Shown here one piece after another: positions 28,301 to 43,300 of a stretch of 64,000 nt of DNA. The stretch is from Mytilisepta virgata. Its lineage: Eukaryota > Mollusca > Bivalvia > Mytilida > Mytilidae. Location of the stretch: NCBI GenBank assembly GCA_028015205.1, contig CM051514.1:33806150-33870149 (forward strand), in the 5' to 3' direction. Position 1 is the first letter of the stretch. The number at the start of each line of letters is the position of its first letter. Below the pieces are notes generated by a model that did no database searches, was not told the origin of the DNA, and worked only from the letters and a program-made list of their open reading frames with translations. Position numbers and translations under genes: made by a program.

Positions 28301-31300
28301 ATTTTCATTTGGTCCATATGAAAATCTACATACAACACTGTACAACATGTAACAGCACAAAAATAATGAACAAATTTCATATTAACTTTTCTTTATATCC
28401 TATTCTGATAAAATTTGACCTTTACACTGTTTTTTTTTTTTTTTTTTTTTTAAACTCTAATAAAGCTTTGTAAATGCTTTTCATTGTAAAATTCAATCTC
28501 CTCTCAGGAATTTGAAGCAGTAAAATATTATATCTTGAAGGAAATGTCTTAGAGAAAAATACTTGAACTTCTTGCTGTAAATTTTGAAAACTAAAAATTG
28601 AAACATATTTCAGGGAAGATCACACTTTCTCGGTCTTCAATTTAAGTCAATTATCGACAAATCTAAACTGCAAAATGCAGAATTATTTTATAAAATGAAA
28701 GAAGAAATTAAAAGATATCAAATTTGGTGTGTATGATTAATGTTTCTGTACGGAATTTTCTAGGGTTTGCTTACAATTCAAATGTCCTATAACCAAATAC
28801 GTAACTTTTAAGAACAGATAATGAATAACCTTTTGCATGTATTATGCAACCTGATTTTGTATGTACATGAAAATTCACTAAGCATGTCAATATAAGTTGA
28901 CTTCATAATTCGGGTCACATGAAAATATCTCGTCCTGAATATGCGGGGGAATGCTGAATTAACACGACTCTATGTACTGCAATAGTTTTAAACTGGGACC
29001 AATTTTCAAAATCGGAAAAAGAGATAGAGCGGCTTTATCAGGCCATTATTTGAGGTCGAATGGTTGAATCGACCAATGAAAATGACCGTTCCATTTCTTA
29101 TTCATTGCAAACAGTTTTGTCATATTATTGTGTTGAACATCCTTTCGCTAAGCTGGAGCACATTTAAGTGTATTGCAGCGCGATAGTGAAGTCAGTGATA
29201 CCGAGCTCGAGGCTGACCTTAATTAGCCAATTGCAATTGTGAAATATATTTAGCTGACCTAAATCAGCTCGTCTCACCAGTATTTTTTTATTATAGGATA
29301 TAAAACAAAATATAAAATCATCCCTGCAGAACTTTTAACGAATTCAATGACCAGCTGAAAACTTGTTTGATGTACCTTTTTGTTAGTCATTAAGCTTAAC
29401 TTTTTCTAAATATCATGCTGTCAGTGGACAATAAACTTACTTCATCTGCAATACTTTTCTGATATGGAAATGCTTCTGTACATTGAATTCAGTATCATCC
29501 AATGAAAAATCAAATTTATATTTCTCTATGCCCAGACTGAAGATTAAGTTGCATGGATCAATGTTGAGATAAAAGTTGATATTTCTGTTAATTAGTCCTA
29601 CAGGTGTACAACAGGTAACTTTAGTACAAGTAGAATCCAGGTGACAGATAGTACCACCAGGAAGATCAGGGACAGCTACACTGGTCACACATTCCTCTGT
29701 CAAAAATATATTCAGTACATGTAGTATACAATCAGTTAATAAAAGTTTGCTGTTTAAATTCTACCTGTTTCTTGTCATGTTTTTTTTTTAAAACATTTCC
29801 TCACTTTCTTGACAAACCAGTTAATTGTTGTTTAGCAACTGATCCACACTGACAAGTATCTATTCTAAATGGTAACCTTTTTCTAGGAGAAATTTCCTTA
29901 TATTGCAACACAATTTTGTATGAAAAAAACACCTTCCCTTAAGCTGAAGATTCTTATTTCCAAAAAGGCAACAAATTATTTGCAATTCCTGCATATACAA
30001 TAAAAAATAAACTGAAAGTGTTATTATAAACCTGCAGACAATATGAAAAAACTGCATACCTCTGTTCCAACCATAGGTATTATGATTATTATACAGTGGA
30101 TCAGAGATGAGATCACAGTAGGGATCCTGTAAGTATTCAGCTACACCAAGGTGTTCCAAAAGTCTGGAGGCCATTAGATCTGATAGCTGGTTAACACCGG
30201 ACAACAGTCCTTGTTTAGATAACCAGTCATCTAGTTGAAACTCTATAAATGGTATAAAAATGTTTACACATTGAAAATCAAATGAGATTAGTGACTGAAT
30301 AAAACTTTCATTGATTTCAAACAATGAATAAAATTTTATTGGGAACCCAGCAAGATATGATAGCAAGACACTATATACCCAATGTTTTTTCACTGACAAC
30401 ATACAAAAGCCAGAGACCTATATCAGTGATTCTTACTTGGAATGGGAAATCCCTGAGTCCAGTCACAAGGCTGTTTGGAAATCTTTTTATCTTTTAATAT
30501 ATCATAGCTGTATCTACAATCTCCTTTGCTCTCAAAACATACAGCCAACGACATACTAAAGGAAAGCTTCTCTTCAGCTTCAAGATCCTCTATCTGGTAG
30601 CTTAATACAAAAAAATAAACAAAATTAAAGTCATATGAATTGTATTGAAAATTTATTTATGGCTGCACGCACTCAAGATTTACTGCGTAGTTCGTATTTC
30701 AATTCAGCGATTAGTTATTCTTTTTATTACATTGTACAGCATCTAGCATTTTAGCAGAAAAAGATTGAAATAAAACTATGTCTTTTGACATCTTTCCGCG
30801 GCAATTGTGACGTTAGTTCCTAGAGTGAATTACTGGCTGTTCTTTTAACATGTGAATACCAGATTTTCTTTCACTTGGATACTACAGTAAATCACCGGTT
30901 ACAATGTAATAATGACATATATAGCATTTTACTTCTTTCTTAACTAGACAATATATATATATATATCAAAGTTACAACAGTCATTAAAAATTTACCTCAA
31001 TCTGACCATATTACCAAGAGATACATTTTTCTGTGAGTTCAGGTTCTCAACAGACAAGGTCTCATTTATGACTAAGTTCTCCAATCCTATACTGAGTTTG
31101 AGGTGACATATGTCAATCATTACATGTACATCAACAAACATGTCTAACAGTGGTATATATACACAGCACTGTATCCCTGTACAGTATTCTGGTAAGGAAC
31201 ATCTTAAATTCTGATGTAAAACAGGTAACCGTAATTCTGCCGTGCATGCTGTAATGACAAATTGTTATTTTAATATAAAAAATCACAAAAAAATTAATCA

Positions 31301-34300
31301 CCTAGAAAATTTCAGTTCAACTAGGTTAACTGAGTTTCTGAATATAAGATATTTAATACAAGCAAATTTAGTTGCTGGATAGAAATAAGGTGAGAAAATT
31401 TCACAGATTCATATATTCCCCGTATAAAGTTTTGGTTCATCTATCATGGCTATGATAATGATGTAACTTCTAAGAAATGGATGACGTTAAGAAACATTGA
31501 TAGCGAGAGCGCAGTGAGTGCTATAGGAGCATATGCATTTTCTACATATGGGTCATTTAGAAAAGTCTTTGTTTAATGGGGCAGCCATATTGTGCTATAT
31601 ACTAAGGCTAGAAAAAGTTTTGTTTGCCGTAAACGTAAGTAAATATAATTTTAGAACCAGAATCGTGATACGACAAATGAGTTTCTGGAAAGGGCTATTG
31701 ATGTGCTTGCATCATTGGCCACGCCAACAACATATTAGTTAATATGAAGTTTTGGACCATTTGGACCAGAAATTTTAAATTTAACCTACTGGAAACATGA
31801 AAAACTGATAATAAGAAATCGAATGTTGATACTTACAGCCAATGTCCCAACCATTACTATTTATTTGATAATCAGAGAATTGACATTGAGGATCACGTAA
31901 ATATCCAGCTATATCAAGTTCTTCCATCAACAAATCTTTAGCATAAGACTGTAACTGTTGTCCAAGTTCTATATTATTGTCATTTAACCATGATGACAAT
32001 GAGAAATCTAAAAATAAAGCATCAAAATTTGTCAGATTCCCATGTTTAAGCAAGTAATTAGTATAAAAGTGCTGTGAACACATGAATGCAAAAAAAATAA
32101 ATATTTACAATTTAAATATTTCCTAATTTAATGAAATAAAGTGTCTCTCTTTTCAATTCATATTATAATCCATATAAAGTTAGGCCTACAAAAAATTATA
32201 TATTCTTCTTATTATTCAATTGAAAAATATTTCTTTTCCATGTGTTATACTTATATATGCAGTCAAACCTGTGTATAAAGGACACCCAAGGGACCAGAAA
32301 CAAGCTGTACTGTCAGCCATTGCTCACTAGTGATACCTCGCTTTTCGATAAGGTCGAAGAACAGGAAGTTGATGTGACCTTGGTCCGAAAACGTTTCCCA
32401 AGATATCGCATAAAAATAGAAGGCTTGTGACATAATATCAAGTGGCTGTGATGAGTAGTTGCAGAGAAAAGTGACAAAAAATATTGTTACAGACAGACAG
32501 ATGGAAGCACATACAGAAACACAAGGTTAAAACAGTATATCCGCTTCTCCTTTAAACAGGGGGTATAATAAGAACCCTTTGAGCAGGTTTCCTTTATATA
32601 TAGGTTAATTTTACAAGCTTTGTTCATGACAGGAACATTTTCACAGTGCCCTTTTGTAGACCGTGATTTCCTATATAGAGGTGCCCTTTAGAGCAACTTT
32701 GACTGTATATTTCTTGAAAATAAACAGTAAATTAATTATTCTGAGGATGAAATTACAGACATGTTAGATTTTCTCATAGACAACATATTTGTTAAATTTG
32801 GTGGACTAATTTTTCAACAAACAATTGGCATTCCAATGGGAACAAACTGTGCTCCTCTCCTCCGCGATCTGTTTCTGTACTAATTTGAGGCAGACTTCAA
32901 TCAAGGGCTACTACGTGAAAACAAAAAGAAACTAGCCCAATCCCTGAATTTCACTTTTAGTTATATAGATGACATGTTGTCGTTAAATAACAACAAATTC
33001 CAAGACTGTCTACATATCATCTACCCCAGTGAGCTTCAAATTAAGGATACTACAGATACATCAAAGTCCACTTCATATTTGGATTTGTTTCTTCAAATAG
33101 ACAATGAGGGAAATTTGAAGACAAAACTTTATGAAAACGTAATGACTTCAACTTTCCTATTGTTAACTTTCCTTCTTGAGTAGCAATATACCAGCATCGC
33201 CTGCATATGGCGTCTACGTTTCTGAACTTATCAGATTTTCACCTAGGTTCATACTTGTTTTTATAGTTTGTGTTGTTCATTGTTTTTTTAGTTTTCAGTG
33301 TTTATTTGTTGTGCTTGTGGTTGTTCATTTGTCTTCCCGGGTTTGTCTGTCCAATGGATTACGTTTTTTTATTTGCTCCTTAGGTATATTTGTCCTTTTA
33401 TAATAAAATTAAGATTTAATTAATGTATCAACCACCAACCACTGCGTTTATCCATCAGTTGCACATGACTATCTTAGCAATGAATATAGGACATTTCATA
33501 ACAAAACACAAACAATCTAAGTCCTCTAGTTTTCTCCAATAATCCATGTTTCCTAAACAATTACTTACCTGGTATGGGAAATCCTTGACTGAAGTTACAG
33601 AATGGTTTTGGTAGTTTCACATTGTCCAATATTTTTATTTCAATATCACATGGTCCACCAGATTCCAAGCAAACACTAGCACTCAAGCTGACTATGTAAG
33701 CCTTCTCATGGTATAATTCCTCAATTTTGTACCTGGTAAAATGGTTTTTTGAATACATGTAGTTATTAACAATATTATAGTAGATACATTTTCAATAATT
33801 TAGATCATCCTTCAAAAATCAATTTGTTATATACCCAGCTTTGTCTACACACAAAATATGTAAACTAAATAACCTAATTGACCCTTTTTTTCCAGAACCA
33901 ACCTTTTTAAAAAAAAACAAAACATAAACAAAAACCTGCAAAAAATTCTCAGTATTATTTCTGGAAACATAAAGCTGTAGACATAGCCTGAAAATATCTG
34001 TCTAACATTTAATGCAGAAATTGATATTTTCTATCACCTATTTCTTTTAATGATTTGCTTTTGTGGAAGTTCACACTGCTAGTGCTTTAGTTTTTGCACT
34101 ATCTTGTTGAAATTTTGTTTAGTTTGTATTTTTATTTTTTTTTTTGGTTATATCATTGTATTCATTTGCTGTGTTATGTTCTCATGATTCTGCCTTGCCT
34201 TTGGATTTAAGTGTAATGGACTTTTTCTGCTATGATGATCTTATCATTTGAGTATCCCTTTACTGATATTTTATATTAGCCTAGTTAGAGGTCCTTAGCT

Positions 34301-37300
34301 TTCTCTATTTGCCTGTCTCTGTGGCTTAAGGTGATTCAATGATTCTCAGACTTATCCCCAAATCTTATACATAAAACACTTTTTGAAGGTAATTCAAACC
34401 TGTTATTAAATATCATGGATCAAAGAAATCAAGTAAACCACAAATCATTTATGATTAATTTATGTTTTTAAATAGAAAATCTTACTTTACATTAGTAAAT
34501 CCAAACAAGGAAAATGTATCTTCAGTACCATATTTCATATCAAGCAGATAAATTGTTCGCAAAAACTTCTCTACACCAACAGTAAAGGTATTTTGACAGG
34601 GATCCAGGTCAATATATGCTGTGATGGCTATTCTTAATTTTTCTATCATTACACAACAATTTATACCAGTGCAAGACTCTGACATGTAACATCTTGTGTT
34701 AGATGGTAGAATGGCTGGTATGTCAATGCTGGTGGAATTACATTCTAAAAAACAATGAATTGAATAAAAGATGGGACGTCAGATTTAACACATAAATCCA
34801 CCCTTTTCTTTTATTGTGTCTTTTTTTCAACTGCAAGTCTTTTTTCATGAATATATATTTTTCCATTTGTGTCATGATTGATTTTCATCTTAAGGGTTAG
34901 GGTTAGGTTACATCTTTTCAGATTTTATTTATCATCAACTTTTATCCTTTCTCCTTTCCTTTCAATATACAATACTTTTACAAACAATGAATCTACTTTA
35001 GCAGAAAGAAAAATAGTAAAGTAACCAGTGGAGAAATGGATGATGGACATTGAGTTATGGCAAGCAGGTTTAGGGCCTGATGATTTGAAAATATAAAACA
35101 AAGATGTAATACATAAAGTAGAGACTTTCAGGTATTTAATGTAAATATCCATACTATCAATATTCCATCCTTTGCTATTTACAGGAGAATATGGAGGCAG
35201 TTGTTGATTACACTGAGGTGACATCATGTACTCATCAACACCCAGGTCTGTAAGAAGCTGCTTTACAAAGACCTTTTCCAGTGTCCCTTTATCTACTATG
35301 CTGTTCTGTGAAAGCCATGTTACATATGAAAAATCTATAAATATATATATTAAATAAATAAATCAAAGTTCAAATGTGTTTAAATGATACAAAATTTATA
35401 AATTTGCCAACAGTTTCTGGTTACTTGACAATCTATAGTTTTGAGAACCGACCCCCATGATTTTATGGCATATACTGTTCAAAGACAAATATGGCTGTGA
35501 CAATCATTTGAAACAAACTTTTTTGTTGTAATGGGACTTTTTATCAAATGTCCGAACTAATAATCACAATAAATTGAACTTGTGCGTAAAAGGATTTAAT
35601 GAGAATTTTTTTTTTCAGGACTACACATACCAGACTGTTTAAATCCCATATTCCAGTTACATAGAGGTTTGGGAAGTTTAGCATTGATTAGGATTGGTAC
35701 ATCTACAGCACAGTTCTCAGGATCACTTTGTTCCAAACAGACATATAAACTCAGGTCAATCATATATACCTCTTCACTACTCAGATCATATATACTGTAC
35801 CTACAAAAAAGAAAATTCAAAACATTTACAATTCTGATAATTGTTTTCTTATAATCTACTTAATAAATCCATAAATTCATATCAGTGCCCAAATTACAAT
35901 AAAAAAAAATCAATGTGCTTAGAAATCGGGCTTTTTTACTATCTATTCTAATATGACGTCATATACAGTCGACTCTCGTTGTCTCGAACTCGCTTGAGTC
36001 GAATTTTCATATGAGTCGAATTTTTTCTCTGGTCCAAAAAATCGTCCCATATAAATGTATGTATTCTTACTCCTGTTTAGTCGAATTCTTGTAAGTCGAA
36101 TTTTTTTCTATCTCGAACTAATTTCATAGTCCCAAATTAACAAAACAACACAAATTCTGTTCATTATCTTGAAGTAATTATCACCTGTCAAAACATCGCT
36201 TTCGGCAAATTCGGGGATTAAATGGCTTCGCCGGTGATCAGCCTAAATTGCTTGTCATCTTACCTTGATTGCCAGATTCATAACCGCTGAACAAGCCAGT
36301 GAAGGACCCAGCCTAAAAACTGGGGCGATAGCTGGCTGAGTTGCATCAGGGAAGGGCATAAAGAGAAAGTTAGATTCCAAATTGTATGAGACGAAATATG
36401 ACGCAGTGATGGCAGTAGAGAAAGGTGGGAAATCAAAAAAACAAAATGCTTTAGATTTTGGCATTCCAACTTCAACTCTTTCAACATTTTCGAAAAAATG
36501 TCAACTCCTTTTAAGTCGAACTTCGCCTATCTCAAATTTTTCTTTTGGTCCCGTGGAGTTCGAGATGACAAGAGTCAACTGTATATCGTCAGACGATATA
36601 TAACCCGATATTTCTACCTCTAGCACATGCGTATAGAGGATTTTATATAAAAGCGAATTGTGTGAAATTTACCAAGAAAAAATGTATGAGTCTTCCAAGG
36701 AAGACATGTGTCGCCTGCGGACGTCAATTTTTACAAAAGATACTAAAATTTTCTAAAAATGAAATATATATGAACACCTTTGCACAGAGAAAGTTTCATC
36801 AAATTGCTGTTAGACGTTATGGAGTAGTTGAGGATAGAAGTTTTGAACCCCCCCTTTTTTCAAAAATGTCAATTTTTACAAAAAAAAATTAAAATTTTCT
36901 AAAAATGAAATATATATGCACATCTGTGCATTAAGGTTAATGCACAGAGAAATTTTCATCAAATTCCTCTGAACAGTTATGGAGTAATTGAGTATGGAAG
37001 TTTTGCCCCCCCCCCCCTTTTTGTGCAAAAATGTCAACTTTTACACAAAAAAAAAAAATGAAATATATATGCACACCCGGGCATTAAGGTTAATGCACAG
37101 AGAAAGTTTCATCAAATTCCTTTGAGCGGTTTATGAGTAGTTGAGGATAGAAGAAAAGTGTGACAACGCAAGACGACAGATAGTGATCCCTATGTGTCGA
37201 CCATGCGTTCCGCAGGCGACACAAAAAAAAAATGTCTTTTTCACACAAATGAATCATGCAATACAACCACAATAGTTGTGTTACAACAATTATTACAATG

Positions 37301-40300
37301 TTGTACACTGGAATACACATTGACATAGGCAGCACCATCTTCATTTTTGAACGACGTGACGTTACTGTGGCAAGTGTGTGAAACATGTTTTATTAATTTT
37401 TCTTGTGTTAATGATGAATTACATGATTTGACTGTGCAGATGGTTATCTTATGAAAAAAGTTTTATTCAAAATATGCTCTTAAAAGGACAGAATGAAACA
37501 TATCAGAAGAGAAATGGAACGGCCAATACATATAGGACAACTCAAATGAGCAAAATTAGCATATTTGTCCTATTAGAATAGAAATAATTCATGGTGGTTA
37601 TAGATTTGAAGTCATTTACACATGGGATGGGGCTTTATATTCGTATTTTATAGCTCGCATATGCTTGGTATAAAATATCCAAATATAAAGGCCCAGCCCA
37701 TGTGTAAATGACTTCAACTCTATAACCCCCATGAATTATTTCTTAAACTTGCGGTCTATGTATTTTATATGAAGTATGTTTACTATTCAACTGTTTTTTT
37801 ACATTTTTTGTATTTGGTTTTGTTCGGCCTTTGTATTTTATACATTTAAGTCGTTTTAGGCCCCTTTAAGCTCACCATTTCCATTTACTTTCCTTGTTTT
37901 CTATTGCTCAGAAAATCATTCTTCCCATTATCATTATGTTATGAAAGGGAAAGTGACTCAACAAAATAAAGATTAAAAATATAACTTCATAACTTATTAT
38001 ACTAGAATATATCTTTTCAAAAGTTTTGTAAAATCAATAAAACATTTTAGTGTGACCTGTGAACAAATTGTTAAAGTTGTTCAATATGAGATAAATAATT
38101 AAAACACTGTTCAATAGGTTTTAGATATAATAACTAAGAAGAAAGTGCTGAAAATATTACTGTAGGAAGTGAAGCAACAGAAAAAAAATGAAAGTTATTT
38201 ATTTCTCTTAACATTTAACAAGGTATATGTCAATGAAAATTCTTCTCAGAGGATGTTTCTCCAGATGAAATTATAAACAAAAACAGTCAAACTCTCACTG
38301 GTCTAAACTCTTACTTTAGAACTATTCCTCCTTGTAAAGAAAACTTTCTTTCCTTTCCCCACTGGTAACTGAGTAATGATATTTCTACATGCAGTTTTTC
38401 TATTGTCAAACTCATGGTATAGGTACATGGATAAACAAGTAGCTCTGTTTTGACAGTCCTACTGATCAATTTGATATCTGTACAGCAGGACAGACCTGAA
38501 CATTTGGATGGTACAACACATGATACTGATGAAGGCAGAGTTAGTGAAAGATCACTGGTTGGACATTCTAAAAAAAATTAATGAATTAAATACATAATTT
38601 TTTATGCTAACATGTATGTCTCACAAAGATGCAACCTCTTGAAACAGAATTTAAATCTTGATCATCTTAAACTTGAGATTGTCAATGTACAAATACAAAA
38701 TAATATTATAAAAAGCAATTTAAAAAATCTTAAAATGTCTCTATTGTTCAACTGTCAAAGTGATGAGAATGAAATTTAAATTAAAGGGCCAACAAGAAGC
38801 AATACAACAAAATTTTACGAAACAGGCATTCAAGAGGGAAAATACATGCGTGAAATATGATCAAAACTTACTATTTAACCAGCCAGCAATAAATGGATGT
38901 TGTCTTCTGTCACAAGGGTCCTCCAGAAGAAACTCTGACAAACCAAGTCTATTGATTAATGTCCTTGCCACTGCAGTGGATAACTGGTCTGACATGACCT
39001 CTTTCTGTTCATCAAGAAATTTTATAAAGGAAAAGCCTGGAATAGATATATATATATAAATGATGTTTTAAATAGATATTGAAAAATGTTACACACTGAA
39101 AGCAAACTTCTAACTTCCAAATGAAATAAAACATTTGTCTATTATCCAAGAATAAACCCATTCTCAAAGAAATCAAATTCCTAGAGGTTTATGCTATTTT
39201 AAGATGTGTGTATACCTTGTGCTAATTAAATTTAAGAAAACTACATAAATAGAACATTAAAAGAGATATATTGAAGCTCACAACTTCCATCAGACCATTT
39301 TATGTCATACACTACCTTACTCCTTAGAATACACATTTAAAAATAACAAGACACTTACCAGGTATACTGAATCCTGTCCCCCAGGTACAAAATACTTTGG
39401 GAAGTTTAAAATTGTGAAAGACTGTCATGGTAACATAGCAGTCCTTGTTTGATTCAAAACAAACACTCATATTCAGTGTGATCTGGTATTCCAAACTTGT
39501 GGGGATATCATCAATCACATATCTAGAAAAAAAATGCATTGAAAGTTCATTATAATTTATCTGTATGTGGCTAAAAGCTAAATATCTAATTGCTATTTTT
39601 CTTTCCAATTTTAAAGATATTTCTCATGGGTTTCAATTTAAAGGAACCCACTGCATGCCCTACTATATATCCTGCCAGTGACGGAACAGAAAATATAAAA
39701 TTGAACTCCCTTAAACCTGCCCTTCTGAAAACCGGATTCCCTTACAAACCAAACATTTCTTTTGATCTAGAAATTACACCCATATTTTCAAATAAAAAAA
39801 ATTCTCCAAAAAAAACCAGCCCCTGATTTCCAAATATCGGAAAATATTTCCCGTCCAAAACATATGTATTCCTGTTAACTACACCTCTAAAATCTGTTCA
39901 TTATCTTCATTCATTGGCATATTTGAAAGAAGGCCTCATTGATGTATAAAGGAAAAAAACTCCTTTTCAAATATGTAAAAGATTTAACTTCCCTTTCTAT
40001 TAGAAAATAACAAGCTAAAAAAATAATTAAAACTAGATGTACTGTGAGCAAAGCTCACAAAGGATACCCCCCGCTCCAATTACCTCCCTTGTGTGATATC
40101 GGAAAGCAAAGATTTTTCTTCATGCACATCTTTGGATGATGTACTTCCTTTCTGTAAAGTTTCGTTGAAATCTATTGAGTGGGCTAGGAGGAGTTGCGCT
40201 TATGAGGTTCATATATAATGTATAAGCCAAAAAAAATAGAAGTCCAATTATCTCCCTTGTGTGAAATCGGAAAGCAAAGATTTTTCTTCATGCACATCTC

Positions 40301-43300
40301 TGGATGATGTACTTCCTTTCTGTAAAGTTTCGTTGAAATCCATTGAGCGGTCTAGGAGGAGTTGCGCTTACGAGGTTCATACATAATGTATAAGCTAAAA
40401 AAAAAATAGAAGTCCAATTATCTCCCTTGTTTGATATTGGAAAGCAAAGATTTTTCTTCATGCACATCTTTGGATGATGTACTTCCTTTCTGTAAAGTTT
40501 CGTTGAAATCCATTGAGCGGTCTAGGAGGAGTTGCGCTTACGAGGTTCATATATAATGTATTAGCCAAAAAAAAATAGAAGTCCAATTATCTCCCTTGTG
40601 TGAAATCGGAAAGCAAAGATTTTTCTTCATGCACATCTCAGGATGATGTACTTCCTTTCTGTAAAGTTTCGTTGAAATCCATTGAGCGGTCTAGGAGGAG
40701 TTGTGCTTACGAGGTTTATATATAATGTATAAGCCAAAAAAAAAAGAAGTCCAATTATCTCCCTTGTGTGATATCGGAAAGCAAAGATTTTTCTTCATGC
40801 ACATCTTCGGATGATGTATTTCCTTTCTGTAATGTATCGTTGAATTCCATTGAGCGGTCTAGGAGGAGTTGCGCTTACGAGGTTCATATATAATGTATAA
40901 GCCAAAAAAAATAGAAGTCCAATTATCTCCCTTGTGTGATATGGGAAAGCAAAGATTTTTCTTCATGCACATCTTTGGATGATGTACTTCCTTTCTGTAA
41001 AGTTTCGTTGAAAACCATTGAGCGGTCTAGGAGGAGTTGCGCTTACAAGATATATGGAAAGACGGACAGACGAACGGACAAGGTGATTCCTATATACCCC
41101 CCCAAACTTTGTTTGCAGGGGGTATAATTAAGTTAAAGAATAATCTACACATGGACTGGGCTTTCAAAATTTGTATTTTATACCTTGCTATCGCTGGGCA
41201 TAAAATATCCAAATATAAAGGCCCAACCCATGTGTAAATGACTTTATAATCCCCATGAATTATTTCTTAACCATTCTTCCCCCAGTTTGATATAAATGAA
41301 CAATTTTCAATTATAAAAAGTTCGAAAATTATGCCAACACCATACTTTATACATGTATATTTCTTCTGCATTAACTTACTCTAATCTAATTACTTTCATC
41401 AAGTATTTCCTCTCCAATGTTCCTATAAAAGAAAATAAAGATGTTTGAAATATCATACCAAGGTTAATAAAATGAAACTAACAATACATATGTGATCCTT
41501 GTGAAACATTCTACAAACCATTATAACCCTTATTCGACACTTTTGAAAATTCGAGGAAAACTGAATTTTTTGATAACTCTTATTTTTTGACAATTTCAAA
41601 ATTGTCAAAATTACGATCGTTGTTTTCAGGTGGTGACAGTCAGTAATTTTAACTTCATAGGTAAGTTAATTACTTTCAGTCCTTACTGAGTGTTTATTTT
41701 GTCTTTCAAAACCTTTTAAACCATCTATCTTAATAAATTTGATTGAAACGATCAATTTTTAAGTAAATTTTATTGAATTTTTCCTTCCTGGAAGTTTACT
41801 TTTGAAAAGAAATCTGAAACGAGTTCGGAATGGAATTGCATACTGGTGTTTCCCAGAGATATAAATTTTCAAATTTTCAAATAAAATGAATCATTTTTTT
41901 ACAAAACAAATCCTCTTATCATTGTTCATTAGACATTTGAATATTACAATTATAATATATTCTAAAAATACATCGAGACTACAAACGTTGAACATTTGTT
42001 TTAAAAATCATTTGTGAGATGCTCCAAATCCAGATCGTAAAAATCCTTTGTGAGATGCCTCGAATCCAGATCACGTGTTGCATATTAGTCAACAACATCG
42101 CGGGTCGTTTGAAGTTTGCTACTGTTTTCATCTTCAACATTAATTCCACTATTAATTGGATGGATGGATGGATGAATTATTGTTTAACGTCCAGTGGCAA
42201 CCAGGTGCATATCAGGACGAGAACATGTTGATATGATAATGAATATGATCCCTGCTTTGTACTAGACCGACACGCTAAGTCGGATTTTTAATGTGCTAGC
42301 TCACGAGGTAACTGTCTGCAGGAAGACATATCACCTCACTCGGACACATTATACTGACTCCGAGCCGACCAGTCTTTGCTCTTACTCCTAGATGCCGCGT
42401 GCTTGGCGGAGAAGCAGCAAATACCAATTTTTAATGTCTTTGGTTTGACCCGGCCGGGGGTCGAACCCGCGACCTTCCGCACTCGGGGCGAGCACGCTAC
42501 CACGAGACCACCGAGGGGGTTCACTATTAATTGGAAGGTACAAAAAGATAAATTCATGAAAGCAAAATGAAATAACAATACCGCAAGTATGACCCATTAT
42601 TTCAATTGCCTATTCTTAAAGAACAATGACCAGGTCGATCGTATGGAGTCAAAAAATTACAATGATGTGGACGGAAAGACAAAACTATATTTTTTTTTGA
42701 CAATTTTCCAATTTTCCTAAAAAATAGTTGAATTTTAGTGTCAAATAAACAGAGTAGGGATGGTAATAATTGTATTTCACAAGTTCATTTTACTTTTTAC
42801 ACTACTTCAAGTCATTTGAACATTTATGGAAGATAAATATTCATTAATTAACTTATGAGAGCTACATGTAAGGCCAAAAAAATAAAGGTGCTAGGTTCTC
42901 AGGCACCGCCGCATCCAAATAACCTCCCGCGTCGGCGCTTTTTATTCTTAGTAAAATACAGATTTTTTTCAAGTCTGCTCCGGAAACGGTCAATACTTAT
43001 TATTTCATAAACGTAGGCTTGAGAAATAATAACCCGAATAATCCAGTCGTTATATTATGATCACTACGATCACTCCATTAACGCCTGAATGCATACCCAA
43101 TCAGAACGCGTCAACCGGAAGTTCAAATTAACGAATTGCATTGTGGTTTATCGTCTATAGAAATTGGCGCAAAAAGTAGGAGGAGTTGAAGTAAATGTTT
43201 GTAAACATGAGCGATGGACCGAAGCACCTGTCTTCACTGTTCACACGTGTTCAGTTCATCTAAAGACGTGAGGAGAAATGTTGGTAAACTTCAGGGAGAT

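Noticed and set aside
38760..39059. 99-codon plus-strand ORF
   Set aside because: Antisense shadow of exon C6, whose minus-strand reading fits the repeat family.
42440..42521. Possible genuine tRNA gene
   Set aside because: It has A and B boxes but continues into a 361-bp body with an ATCC tail and target duplication, so it is a SINE.
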